Source: Candidatus Thorarchaeota archaeon
Lineage (GTDB): Archaea; Asgardarchaeota; Thorarchaeia; Thorarchaeales; Thorarchaeaceae
Length of the DNA stretch: 15,259 nucleotides
Assembly (NCBI GenBank): GCA_016840245.1
Contig: JAEOST010000486.1
Coordinates: 1 to 15,259 of the forward strand
Direction: 5' to 3'
Shown: in pieces, positions 1 through 6,854 of the stretch
Position numbering within the stretch: position 1 is the first letter of the stretch
Layout: each line of letters begins with the position of its first letter
Translations under genes and position numbers: made by a program
The notes under the pieces: model-generated
Seen by the model: the letters and a program-made list of their open reading frames with translations, nothing else
Told to the model about the DNA's origin: nothing
Databases searched by the model: none

Positions 1-2
1 AT

Positions 3-1388
3 GGGCTCAAGTATGAGTTCTATGTATACAGAGGTGGCGATCCATCACAGATTGTGATGAATGTAGATGGTCCAATACAACTCCAAGTTGATGAAACCTG
101 TGTTTCTTATGTCCCATCTGGATATGACTATGCAATCCTTACTGATAGTGATTTAGATGTCTACCAGCAGAATGGTGAGCATGTTGATTCAGTCTTTTCG
201 CAGCTAGAATCAAAGAGAGTCACTTTTGATATTGGTGACTACGATAGCTCTTCCACCCTAGTAATTGACCCGTCAATCGAATGTTTCAGCACCTATTTCG
301 GAGGTACCGATGGCGACGAACCAAAGGACATGGCAATCGATTCACAAAATTGTACATACATTGTGGGAACAACATCATCAACAGATTTCCCAACTACCAA
401 CGCATATCAAGATGCGCGATATGGAACAGATTCAGATGCATTTGTCATCAAGTTCAACTCAACTGGAAATGGTCTGGTTTACAGTACATACTTCGGGGGG
501 TCAGGGTTTGAAATCCCACTCGCAGTAGCAGTGAATTCCACTGGAGAATGTGTATTTGGCGGGTATACAGATTCACCAGATCATGATTTCCCCTTGAAAG
601 ATGCCTTTGATTCAACTAGGGTTTCTTATGAGGGATTTATCACTGCTCTTAACTCAACAGGAAATGGGCTTGTATTTAGTTCATATTACGGAGGGGATAA
701 TACTGATCGAGTTGATGATATTGCTTTTTGTCCAGATGGCCGCATTGCATTTTCGGGATGGTCGCTCTCATCAACAAACTTCCCGCTCCTTAATTCATGG
801 AACTCAACTTATGGAGGTCAGGGAGATGCAACCCTAGCAACTGTGAACCCCACATGTACATTGAATTTTAGCACCTATGCAGGAACCAGTTCAATTGATT
901 ATGGTTATGCAGTAGATGTTGCAGATAGTGGCGACATCTATCTTGGTGTGTTTACCGGAGCGGACGATTTCTTCACGAAAAATGCATATGATTCAACAAA
1001 TGATGCCACATGGGACTCTGTCATTATGAAATTCAATTCCACCGGAACAGGTGTGAATTTCAGCACATATATTGGTGGTGGAAGTGGTGTTAGATTAACA
1101 TCCATATGCGCGGATAGCCAGAATGGTATTGTAGTTGGGGGTTACACAGAATCATCAGGTATCATTATCGAGAATGCATACCAAGATACCCTCGGTGGTA
1201 GCAATGATGGATTTCTACTCAAAATAAATTCAACAGGGGATGGTGTAGAATTTGGTACCTATCTTGGTGGAACTGGTCAGGATTACATCAGAAAAATAAC
1301 ACTTGATTCAGACGATAACGTATACTTTTGTGGAGAAACTAATTCTGAATCTGCCTTCCCAATAATGCATGGGTATGATGGTTCTTAA
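3..1388 (+). CDS. Giant cell-surface protein, N-terminal half: SBBP-type beta-propeller (5' partial, ends at in-frame stop)
   Basis: The frame is open from the first complete codon at base 3, so the real start lies outside the window; the ATG at 54 is internal. The first ~90 residues, including LKYEFYVYRGGDPSQI and the later TLVIDPSIECFSTYFGG, match the domain that usually precedes SBBP beta-propellers. From base 285 come blades of about 64 residues. Each opens with an STYFGG-like strand, continues with an (A)VDSxxxxYxxGxT-like strand and ends DxFxxKxNSTGxGL. Five blades and most of a sixth are present before the TAA at 1386-1388. N-x-S/T sequons recur in nearly every blade, which fits a glycosylated extracellular protein. 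The next gene continues in the same frame with the rest of blade 6, blade 7, the stalk and the anchor, so this is half of one broken gene. It has no membrane anchor of its own. Likely role is adhesion or surface-layer binding; the ligand is unknown. Confidence 0.8.
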   Translation, partial: GLKYEFYVYRGGDPSQIVMNVDGPIQLQVDETCVSYVPSGYDYAILTDSDLDVYQQNGEHVDSVFSQLESKRVTFDIGDYDSSSTLVIDPSIECFSTYFGGTDGDEPKDMAIDSQNCTYIVGTTSSTDFPTTNAYQDARYGTDSDAFVIKFNSTGNGLVYSTYFGGSGFEIPLAVAVNSTGECVFGGYTDSPDHDFPLKDAFDSTRVSYEGFITALNSTGNGLVFSSYYGGDNTDRVDDIAFCPDGRIAFSGWSLSSTNFPLLNSWNSTYGGQGDATLATVNPTCTLNFSTYAGTSSIDYGYAVDVADSGDIYLGVFTGADDFFTKNAYDSTNDATWDSVIMKFNSTGTGVNFSTYIGGGSGVRLTSICADSQNGIVVGGYTESSGIIIENAYQDTLGGSNDGFLLKINSTGDGVEFGTYLGGTGQDYIRKITLDSDDNVYFCGETNSESAFPIMHGYDGS

Positions 1389-1622
1389 ACCAAGGGCGAT
1401 TGGGATTGTTTCATTGGTTGGTTCAATAAGACTGGATGGTTGGAAACCTCTGGAATCTATGGGGGGACCGCTGAGGATCGTGCACGAGGTGTAGCTGTCG
1501 ATACAGATGGCAATTTCTACTTAGCTGGATTTACTGCCTCTACAAACCTCCCCACAACGAGTGCATACGATTCTGACCTGAACGGAACAAATGATGGCTT
1601 CCTCGTTAAATTGCCAGGGGAT
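285..1622 (+). repeat. Seven-blade SBBP beta-propeller repeat (protein-level)
   Basis: Counting STY(F/I/L)GG-like opening strands gives seven units: near 285, 480, 678, 867, 1062, 1254 and 1452. The average is about 64 residues. Seven is a standard propeller number, and it is reached only if the TAA at 1386 is ignored. This is the main argument that the two open frames are one gene. Confidence 0.75.
1386..1388 (+). other. In-frame premature TAA inside propeller blade 6
   Basis: The reading frame before and after this TAA is the same (both continue on codons starting at multiples of three). The residues on the two sides join into a normal blade: ...MHGYDGS, stop, TKGDWDCFIGWFNKTGW. The matching position in neighbouring blades is a polar residue in a loop before the DGF strand. 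One substitution (for example CAA, GAA or AAA to TAA) would explain it without any indel. It is either a true nonsense mutation, a sequencing or assembly error, or a site of low-level read-through; TAA is not a known pyrrolysine or selenocysteine codon. Confidence 0.85.
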
Positions 1623-4600
1623 TGGTCAGCACCGGATATTAATCTCATCAGCCCTGCAAATGATACATGGATATCACCTGGAGGAACAGTCGACCTTGAT
1701 GTCGATGATCACTGGGATAATCTCGATACTGTACTGTACAATTGGGGGACAGGAAATTCCACACTGACAAGTCCCTTTGACGTAACAGCTCCAATGAGTG
1801 AAGGTAGCAAGACACTTCACGTCTATGCGAATGACACCATTGGAAATACTGCTGCAAAGACCTATGTCCTTGTAGTAGACGCTGCAGCTCCAGTAATAAC
1901 ACTAGACGAATTGACTAACGAGAGTGTTGTCCTCTCTGGAACTCTCGTCAATGTGACTGTGACGGATACACAGCTGGTAGAAGTTCTCTACAGATGGAAT
2001 TCCAGCGGGTCTAATTCTACAGGGGCAGCAACCTTTACCACACCAGTACCTAGCGGAGATGCAGGTCATCTGCTCTATGTATATGCAAACGATAGTGGAG
2101 GAAGATGGACAACAGAGGTATTTCTCTTCATAGGAGATAACACAGCTCCAGTCATAGTGCTGGCTACACTGACTAACGATACTAGGCATACGTCAGGTAC
2201 AGCCATTGATGTTGACTTCATCGAAACACAGATCGCAAGCGTACTCTATCATTGGGACAATGCAGCATCAAATACAACATGGAGCCCAGACTACATTGAG
2301 TATCTTCCAAGTGTGGATATACTGCATACACTCCACGTATATGCTCTTGATTCGGTCGGTTTCTGGACGTATGAGTGGTTTGTATTCACTACAGATGATA
2401 CAGGACCCACCATAACGCTCACAACTCCTACAAATGAAACCATTGCAATATCTGGCACACTGATTGATTGGGACATCACAGATTATGTGGTTGATTCAGT
2501 TGAATATGCTTGGGATGGGAGCCCAACTCCATTGCCACTTTCAGCACCGTATCAACTATCATTCCAATCTGGAGATGGGACTCATTATGTCGACATCACT
2601 GCATATGACGATCTCTCGAATTCACGAACTCTGCGATTTGTCTTTACTACTGACGACTATGCACCTACTATTGGTCCATCAAGCCCTGCAAATAATTCAA
2701 TACAACAGTCTGGAGTATTGATAACTGTAACAATCTCAGATGCTTCTCTGAATCACACTCTCTACCACTGGGATTCTGCAGGGTCAAATAGTACATGGGT
2801 TGGTGGACCCTACACGACAACCATTCCAGTGGGTCAGACGGACCATTATCTGCATGTCTATGCAAACGATTCTTTCGGAAGATGGACCTACAGGGTCTTT
2901 GTGTTCACAGTAGATGATACTCTAATTGACATTCAGCTACTCTCACCAGCAAACAATACAGTTGCGGTATATAATACAGCGATCTCTTTCAGTATCACAG
3001 ATGACAATCTAGACAAAGTACTCTATCGCTGGGACTATGAGGGAAGTAATCAAACTCTCGACAGTCCATACACACTTACATTTCCAGGTTTTCAAGGAGA
3101 GAATATTCTCTACATCTATGCTAATGATAGCGCTGCAAACTGGGCATCTAAGGTCTATGCATTCCATACCGATGATGGCACTCCAACTGTAAGTCTAGTA
3201 TCTCCAACTGAGTATGGCACCTATACATCGGGAACAATGATTGATCTTTCAATCAGTGATCCGTATCTACATGTGGTCCTCTATTGCTGGGTCGTTGAGA
3301 ATATCAATCACACATTAGAAGCAGACTATGATATCCCACTCATTGCCTCTGAAGGTTTCAATACCCTCAAGATATATGCCAATGATTCCGCGGGGAATGT
3401 AAGATCTGCAACCTACTATTTTACAACAGATGATTCAGGACCGTATGTTTCCTCTATCAGTCCAGGGAACGAAACTGCTGCACAGTCCGGAGCAACTATT
3501 GACATTGAGATTTCAGATCAGTACAGTACTACGAGTCTTGTTGAGTATAACTGGGACTTGGGCTCCAATTCAACAATCACTGAGCCCTATAGTGTGACAG
3601 CCCCAACTGGCGAGGATAACTATACTCTGCATATCTACATGCAAGACTCCATAGGCAACTGGAATCACCAAGTGTACGTTTTCATTGTGGATGACACAGA
3701 ACCTACAATTCAACTTCGAACTCTGGTTAATGACACTATAATCCCAGCTGTTGATTACATCTATGTAGATGTGTTTGATGCTAACTTGGATTATGTACAA
3801 TTTAGGTTAGATGGGGGGTCTCTAGGGTATGTTGACGATGGTGAAGTACCAATGTCATCTATAGATGGCGAGCATACCATTGACATCTATGCATACGATA
3901 CTGCAGGCAACTCCCAACATTCTCGATTTGTCTTCTATGTTGACAACAATGACCCTGAAGTGGATTCACCTTCAAATGTGAATATGGATGAAGGTGAAAC
4001 TAGTGTAACTATAACATGGGTTGCAACAGATTTGAATCCCAAGAATTACTCAATATATAGAGAGTCCGTCTTGATTCATTCTGGTTTGTGGAACACAACA
4101 GGTGAATCAATAGTCATCAGTCTTGTAGAAGAAGACCCTGGTGCCTTCGAATACCGTATTGTTGTGATGGACCAAGCTGGTAATAGTGCAGAAGATACTG
4201 TTGAAGTAAGAGTAGATGATGCAACAGCTCCCATTGTTGACCATCCTCCGGATCAAGAGATTGAATTTGGAGATGCTAGCAAGAACATAACGTGGAGCGT
4301 ATACGATTATAGTTCAATAAATTACGTCATCTACATCAATGGTTCCTCTTTCACAAGCGGTGGCACCACTGCAGGAGATTCTGAGATTGTACTCACATTA
4401 GACGTGTTATTGGTAGGAAACAACAATGTTACGATTGAACTTACTGATGAACGGGATAATACCGTATCTGATTTGGTATGGGTGACAGTTCTACCAGCAA
4501 GTACAACTACAACCACGACGACCACTACCACCACGACGACTACGACCACAACAACAACTACGACCGATACTTCTACAACAGACACAACGTCAGATACCGA

Positions 4601-4718
4601 TACAACTTCAACAACAACACCGCCTCCAGATATGCCGATGATATTCATAGTCGCAATTGGCGGAGGAGTTGCAGTCGTTATCATAATCATCCTTGTAATG
4701 GTTCGGAAAAGAAAGTAG
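1440..4718 (+). CDS. Giant cell-surface protein, C-terminal half: last propeller blade, Ig-like stalk, poly-Thr linker, membrane anchor
   Basis: The TTG at 1440 is only the first possible start after the upstream stop; I see no convincing ribosome-binding site and it falls inside a beta-propeller blade. It is therefore better read as the continuation of the previous gene (sense codons resume at 1389). Residues 1-61 finish the propeller. Residues 64 to about 1020 are eleven Ig-like repeats: nine of about 86 residues with conserved VLYxWD, GSNST, LHVYANDS and FTTDDTxP elements, then two diverged ones. Residues 1021-1064 are a Thr-rich linker with 21 consecutive Thr. Residues 1067-1088 form one hydrophobic helix followed by the basic tail RKRK. 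This is the layout of a long stalked surface protein anchored at its C-terminus, with the propeller displayed outward. Many N-x-S/T sequons suggest heavy N-glycosylation and the Thr run suggests O-glycosylation. The ligand is unknown. Confidence 0.85.
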   Translation: METSGIYGGTAEDRARGVAVDTDGNFYLAGFTASTNLPTTSAYDSDLNGTNDGFLVKLPGDWSAPDINLISPANDTWISPGGTVDLDVDDHWDNLDTVLYNWGTGNSTLTSPFDVTAPMSEGSKTLHVYANDTIGNTAAKTYVLVVDAAAPVITLDELTNESVVLSGTLVNVTVTDTQLVEVLYRWNSSGSNSTGAATFTTPVPSGDAGHLLYVYANDSGGRWTTEVFLFIGDNTAPVIVLATLTNDTRHTSGTAIDVDFIETQIASVLYHWDNAASNTTWSPDYIEYLPSVDILHTLHVYALDSVGFWTYEWFVFTTDDTGPTITLTTPTNETIAISGTLIDWDITDYVVDSVEYAWDGSPTPLPLSAPYQLSFQSGDGTHYVDITAYDDLSNSRTLRFVFTTDDYAPTIGPSSPANNSIQQSGVLITVTISDASLNHTLYHWDSAGSNSTWVGGPYTTTIPVGQTDHYLHVYANDSFGRWTYRVFVFTVDDTLIDIQLLSPANNTVAVYNTAISFSITDDNLDKVLYRWDYEGSNQTLDSPYTLTFPGFQGENILYIYANDSAANWASKVYAFHTDDGTPTVSLVSPTEYGTYTSGTMIDLSISDPYLHVVLYCWVVENINHTLEADYDIPLIASEGFNTLKIYANDSAGNVRSATYYFTTDDSGPYVSSISPGNETAAQSGATIDIEISDQYSTTSLVEYNWDLGSNSTITEPYSVTAPTGEDNYTLHIYMQDSIGNWNHQVYVFIVDDTEPTIQLRTLVNDTIIPAVDYIYVDVFDANLDYVQFRLDGGSLGYVDDGEVPMSSIDGEHTIDIYAYDTAGNSQHSRFVFYVDNNDPEVDSPSNVNMDEGETSVTITWVATDLNPKNYSIYRESVLIHSGLWNTTGESIVISLVEEDPGAFEYRIVVMDQAGNSAEDTVEVRVDDATAPIVDHPPDQEIEFGDASKNITWSVYDYSSINYVIYINGSSFTSGGTTAGDSEIVLTLDVLLVGNNNVTIELTDERDNTVSDLVWVTVLPASTTTTTTTTTTTTTTTTTTTTTDTSTTDTTSDTDTTSTTTPPPDMPMIFIVAIGGGVAVVIIIILVMVRKRK
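1629..4494 (+). repeat. Eleven tandem Ig-like repeats (about 86 residues, ~258 bp each)
   Basis: The units begin with (A/G/E)P(T/V)I-type strands following a DD(T/S/Y) junction. The shared core is SPxNxT...SGTxIDxxIxDxxLxxVLYxWDxxGSNST...PYxxTxPxGxxxHTLHVYANDSxGxWTxxVFVFTTDDT. Units 1-9 are close in length; units 10 and 11 (from about 3951) keep the fold's rhythm but lose the YxWD element. The repeats have diverged in DNA sequence, so they are old duplications. Their fold assignment as Ig-like/beta-sandwich is by pattern, not by a profile search. Confidence 0.7.
4503..4565 (+). repeat. Poly-threonine tract: 21 consecutive ACN codons
   Basis: All 21 codons are Thr, using all four codons in scrambled order (ACA 5, ACT 4, ACC 6, ACG 6). 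It joins the Ig-like stalk to the membrane helix and continues as a Thr/Ser/Asp stretch to about 4619. The mixed third positions argue that the amino acid is kept by selection and that this is not a recent slippage expansion. In the antisense direction it gives a meaningless poly-Val frame. Confidence 0.9.
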
Positions 4719-4743
4719 AGCAAACAATTGGCGGAGTACAACT

Positions 4744-4754
4744 CATATTTATTA
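4744..4754 (+). promoter_or_regulatory. Candidate TATA-like box for the GNAT gene
   Basis: The bases CATATTTATTA lie in a short A/T-rich patch between the surface-protein stop and the acetyltransferase. A start site 25-28 bases downstream would fall near 4776, giving a leader of about 25 bases that contains the AGGTGAT ribosome-binding site. No experimental support. Confidence 0.35.
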
Positions 4755-4787
4755 GGATTTCAACAGATACTGGCATCTCCCGCCTAA

Positions 4788-4794
4788 AGGTGAT
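4788..4794 (+). promoter_or_regulatory. Strong archaeal ribosome-binding site AGGTGAT pointing to an ATA start at 4800
   Basis: AGGTGAT complements the archaeal 16S 3' end. It lies five bases before ATA at 4800, and that is where the acetyltransferase reading frame should begin by family resemblance. The ATG at 4793-4795 overlaps this site and is in another frame that stops after eight codons, so it cannot start the enzyme. The site therefore helps decide the start of the next gene. Confidence 0.55.
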
Positions 4795-4799
4795 GTCCT

Positions 4800-5900
4800 A
4801 TATTTCAGGAATTAGATAGCCAAGATTATGAAAATGTACGGGTATTGTTTAGAGGATTTGATTTCCAAGTAGTTGTCAGAGCAGTCATTGAACACACATC
4901 TCCAGGAAAAATCTGGGTTGATGACCCAAAAAGCCCAAACTCAGGATTCATGGCTACAACAGAAGGATGGTTTCTAGCTGGAGAGCCAACCAATACAGCG
5001 TTCAATAGTGGTCTACGACTGTTGGTACATGATATGATTCTGAAAGGTGAATACTACTCTCCGGTGAACCCAGAATTTCTCAGTGAACTCTTCTTTCATA
5101 TCGATTCTGATTCATGGAAAGAGCAGTTCTCGTTCATCTTTGACTTGCGTAGACCCCTACCAACTAACAGAATGCACTACACCTGTAACAAGGTTGGTCT
5201 AGACTGGAGGAAGAATATTCCTGATGGGTATGAGCATGTACCAGTCGATTCGTCATTCATTCAAGATTCCTATGAATTTCCAGAAGATATCAGAGAATGG
5301 ACAGAGAATAGTTTGGATGAACAGAAGCAGAGGGGTTTCGGGAAGTGTCTGGTTCATGTAAATAAGATAGTCGTATGGATCAACTCCGATTGTGCTAGTG
5401 GTGACGAGTGCGAGATTGGGATAATCACAACTGAGGAGTACAGGATGAAAGGTCTTGGCTCTGCCACAGCTGCAGCTGCTGTTGAGCAATGTTTCTCATT
5501 AGGATACTCTACTGTTGGTTGGCACTGTGAAGATCATAACTATGGCTCGATTGGAGTTGCAGAAAAAGTAGGCTTCGTCAAGGAACGCGGCTACTTGCAC
5601 TACATCTGTATGTTTGATGAGGCAGTTCACTTTGCAGAGGCAGGGATGCGGCACTTCTATGACGGAGAACATGAAGAGGCAGTATCAGAATTCGAAAATG
5701 CATTCAAGAGTGGTGAAGTTCCAGTCTGGGCATATCTTCTATCAGCTAGATCCAATGGTGTATTAGGAAATGTAGAACGGGCGAAGAGATACCTGATTAG
5801 AGCAAAGGAAGAAGGATGGACCAATTGGGACCCTATTGTTGAGAGTGCACAACTACAGAATGCATTTACTGATGACGAGTGGGATGAAATCATCAAGTGA
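4800..5900 (+). CDS. GNAT-family N-acetyltransferase (ZmaR-like family) with C-terminal TPR-like tail; apparent ATA start
   Basis: Probable acetyl-CoA-dependent N-acetyltransferase, substrate unknown. Read from ATA at 4800 it has 366 residues; from the first conventional start, TTG at 4845, it has 351. The stretch between encodes FQELDSQDYENVRVL, which matches the usual beginning of this family (M-F-x-E-L...Y-x-x-V-R-x-L-F), so the TTG would cut into the domain. Later family features are AVIEHTSPGKIWVDD and the acetyl-CoA loop EYRMKGLGSATA (residues about 213-224, R-x-x-G-x-G), followed by GWHCEDHNYGSIGVAEKVGF. From about residue 276 the chain is helical and TPR-like (YDGEHEEAVSEFENAF, then GNVERAKRYLIRAKEEGW), unlike the plain GNAT domain. 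It lies 81 bases after the surface-protein gene and 69 before a TPR gene on the same strand. Function by fold is fairly sure; substrate is not known. Confidence 0.8.
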   Translation: MFQELDSQDYENVRVLFRGFDFQVVVRAVIEHTSPGKIWVDDPKSPNSGFMATTEGWFLAGEPTNTAFNSGLRLLVHDMILKGEYYSPVNPEFLSELFFHIDSDSWKEQFSFIFDLRRPLPTNRMHYTCNKVGLDWRKNIPDGYEHVPVDSSFIQDSYEFPEDIREWTENSLDEQKQRGFGKCLVHVNKIVVWINSDCASGDECEIGIITTEEYRMKGLGSATAAAAVEQCFSLGYSTVGWHCEDHNYGSIGVAEKVGFVKERGYLHYICMFDEAVHFAEAGMRHFYDGEHEEAVSEFENAFKSGEVPVWAYLLSARSNGVLGNVERAKRYLIRAKEEGWTNWDPIVESAQLQNAFTDDEWDEIIK

Positions 5901-5911
5901 ACACACTTAGC

Positions 5912-5920
5912 CCATAAAAT
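5912..5920 (+). promoter_or_regulatory. Candidate TATA-like box for the TPR gene
   Basis: CCATAAAAT lies just after the acetyltransferase stop. Initiation about 27 bases downstream would be near 5943, giving a leader of about 27 bases with GTGA at 5960-5963, six bases before the ATG at 5970. Weak on its own, but position and spacing agree. Confidence 0.3.
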
Positions 5921-5969
5921 GCACTAGGTTTATGACTGACAGTTATCTGCGAGCTAGACGTGAATCTCC

Positions 5970-6713
5970 ATGAATGACGACAACGATGTATCCAAACTCT
6001 ACAACTTGGCATCTCAGTATCTTGGACAGTCCAAGTGGAGGGAGGCCGAGGAAATACTTCGAAGAATAATCGAACTCGACCCAAATAATGAAGACGCATG
6101 GAATGATCTTGGAGGTGTACTGGGGGTAACACGTAGATTTGAAGAGTCTGCAGAGGCTTTGAGGAAAACCGTTGAGTTGAGACCAGATTATCAGAGGGCT
6201 TGGGCTAATCTTGGAAAGACTCTCAATGCGTTAGAATTATGGGAAGAGTGCGCGGAGGCATTTCTAAAGGCTCTAGAGCTTGAACAAAATGATGAGGGAG
6301 TCCTAATTGATTTGGGTCTTGTTTTGAGTAGACTTGAAAGAGATGACGAGGCAGAATCTAGTTGCCTTCGTGCAATTGAACTCAACACTAAACATCCAAT
6401 TGCATGGCATAATCTTGGTTTGATACACTCAAAATTAGATAGGATAGAAGAGGCTGAGAAGGCCTTTAGAAAAGCTGTAGAATTTGCACCGACATCTGTA
6501 TCATCATGGTTTAATCTTGGACAAATGTTAGCTAGACTGGAGAAGTATGAGGGTTGTGAGGCAGCTTATAGAAAAGCAGTCGAACTTCAACCAACCTATT
6601 CTATGGCGTGGGCTGCGCTTGCGATGTTGTTAGATGATATGGGAAGAGAAGAGGATGCCAAAGAGGCATATGATAAAGTCAAGGAACTGGCTCTTGGTTC
6701 TTCAAATCAATGA
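5970..6713 (+). CDS. Tetratricopeptide (TPR) repeat protein, seven repeats
   Basis: A 247-residue soluble protein made almost wholly of seven consecutive 34-residue TPR units (about residues 7-40, 41-74, 75-108, 109-142, 143-176, 177-210, 211-244). The TPR signature is clear in each: W/L-x-x-L-G at the start of helix A, A at positions 20 and 27, and P near position 32 (ELDPNN, ELRPDY, EFAPTS, ELQPTY). There is no signal peptide or membrane segment. TPR superhelices act as protein-docking scaffolds; the partner is unknown. Its position after an acetyltransferase that also ends in TPR-like helices suggests, by inference, that the two may work together. The start is ATG with GTGA six bases upstream. 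The unusually regular spacing and similar units suggest relatively recent internal duplication. Confidence 0.85.
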   Translation: MNDDNDVSKLYNLASQYLGQSKWREAEEILRRIIELDPNNEDAWNDLGGVLGVTRRFEESAEALRKTVELRPDYQRAWANLGKTLNALELWEECAEAFLKALELEQNDEGVLIDLGLVLSRLERDDEAESSCLRAIELNTKHPIAWHNLGLIHSKLDRIEEAEKAFRKAVEFAPTSVSSWFNLGQMLARLEKYEGCEAAYRKAVELQPTYSMAWAALAMLLDDMGREEDAKEAYDKVKELALGSSNQ

Positions 6714-6720
6714 GATACTG

Positions 6721-6739
6721 AGATAGCAATTTGCTATCT
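6721..6739 (+). terminator. Perfect 8-bp inverted repeat after the TPR gene (possible terminator or regulator site)
   Basis: AGATAGCA, loop ATT, TGCTATCT forms an exact 8-bp stem only seven bases after the TPR stop codon. No long T-run follows, and archaeal termination depends mainly on T-rich stretches, so the terminator role is uncertain. It could instead stabilise the transcript end or bind a dimeric regulator. Confidence 0.4.
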
Positions 6740-6785
6740 ATCAAGTTGTTAATTTGAGATGTGCTTTATATCGAAGAACAGCAAA

Positions 6786-6820
6786 ATATTATATACTCAT
6801 AAAATAGTACTATTATATAA
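6786..6820 (+). promoter_or_regulatory. A/T-rich promoter region with two TATA-like boxes and a 12-bp palindrome
   Basis: Two TATA-like elements are visible: AATATTATATA around 6786-6796 and TTATATAA at 6813-6820. Between them AATAGTACTATT (6803-6814) is an exact 12-bp palindrome. The first box would start transcription near 6818 and leave a leader of about 37 bases containing GGAGGT at 6840-6845; the second would place the start almost on that site. The palindrome abuts the second box and could be an operator for the zinc-ribbon gene pair. Confidence 0.45.
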
Positions 6821-6854
6821 CCATAGAATAGTTGGTTATGGAGGTTGCATTGGA

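Noticed and set aside
54..56. ATG as start of the first gene
   Set aside because: The same frame is open to base 3 with family-like sequence (LKYEFYVYRGGDPSQI), so the ATG is internal.
1386..1388. Recoding of the stop (pyrrolysine or selenocysteine)
   Set aside because: Those use TAG and TGA; this codon is TAA.
1440..1442. TTG as a genuine start of a separate 1092-residue protein
   Set aside because: It lies inside a propeller blade and lacks a convincing ribosome-binding site, and a surface protein starting there would have no signal peptide.
1629..4494. CRISPR or DNA-level satellite array
   Set aside because: The periodicity exists at protein level only; units of about 258 bp differ widely in DNA and lie in one open coding frame.
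4331..4741. Minus-strand frame with a long poly-Val stretch
   Set aside because: It is the antisense of the poly-Thr tract and C-terminal anchor of the surface protein; the low-complexity run keeps the frame open by composition alone.
6759..6854. ATG 6759 as start of the first zinc-ribbon protein
   Set aside because: The added 32 residues are translated A/T-rich promoter DNA without counterpart in the paralogue; GTG 6855 has a good ribosome-binding site and aligns the zinc ribbons.
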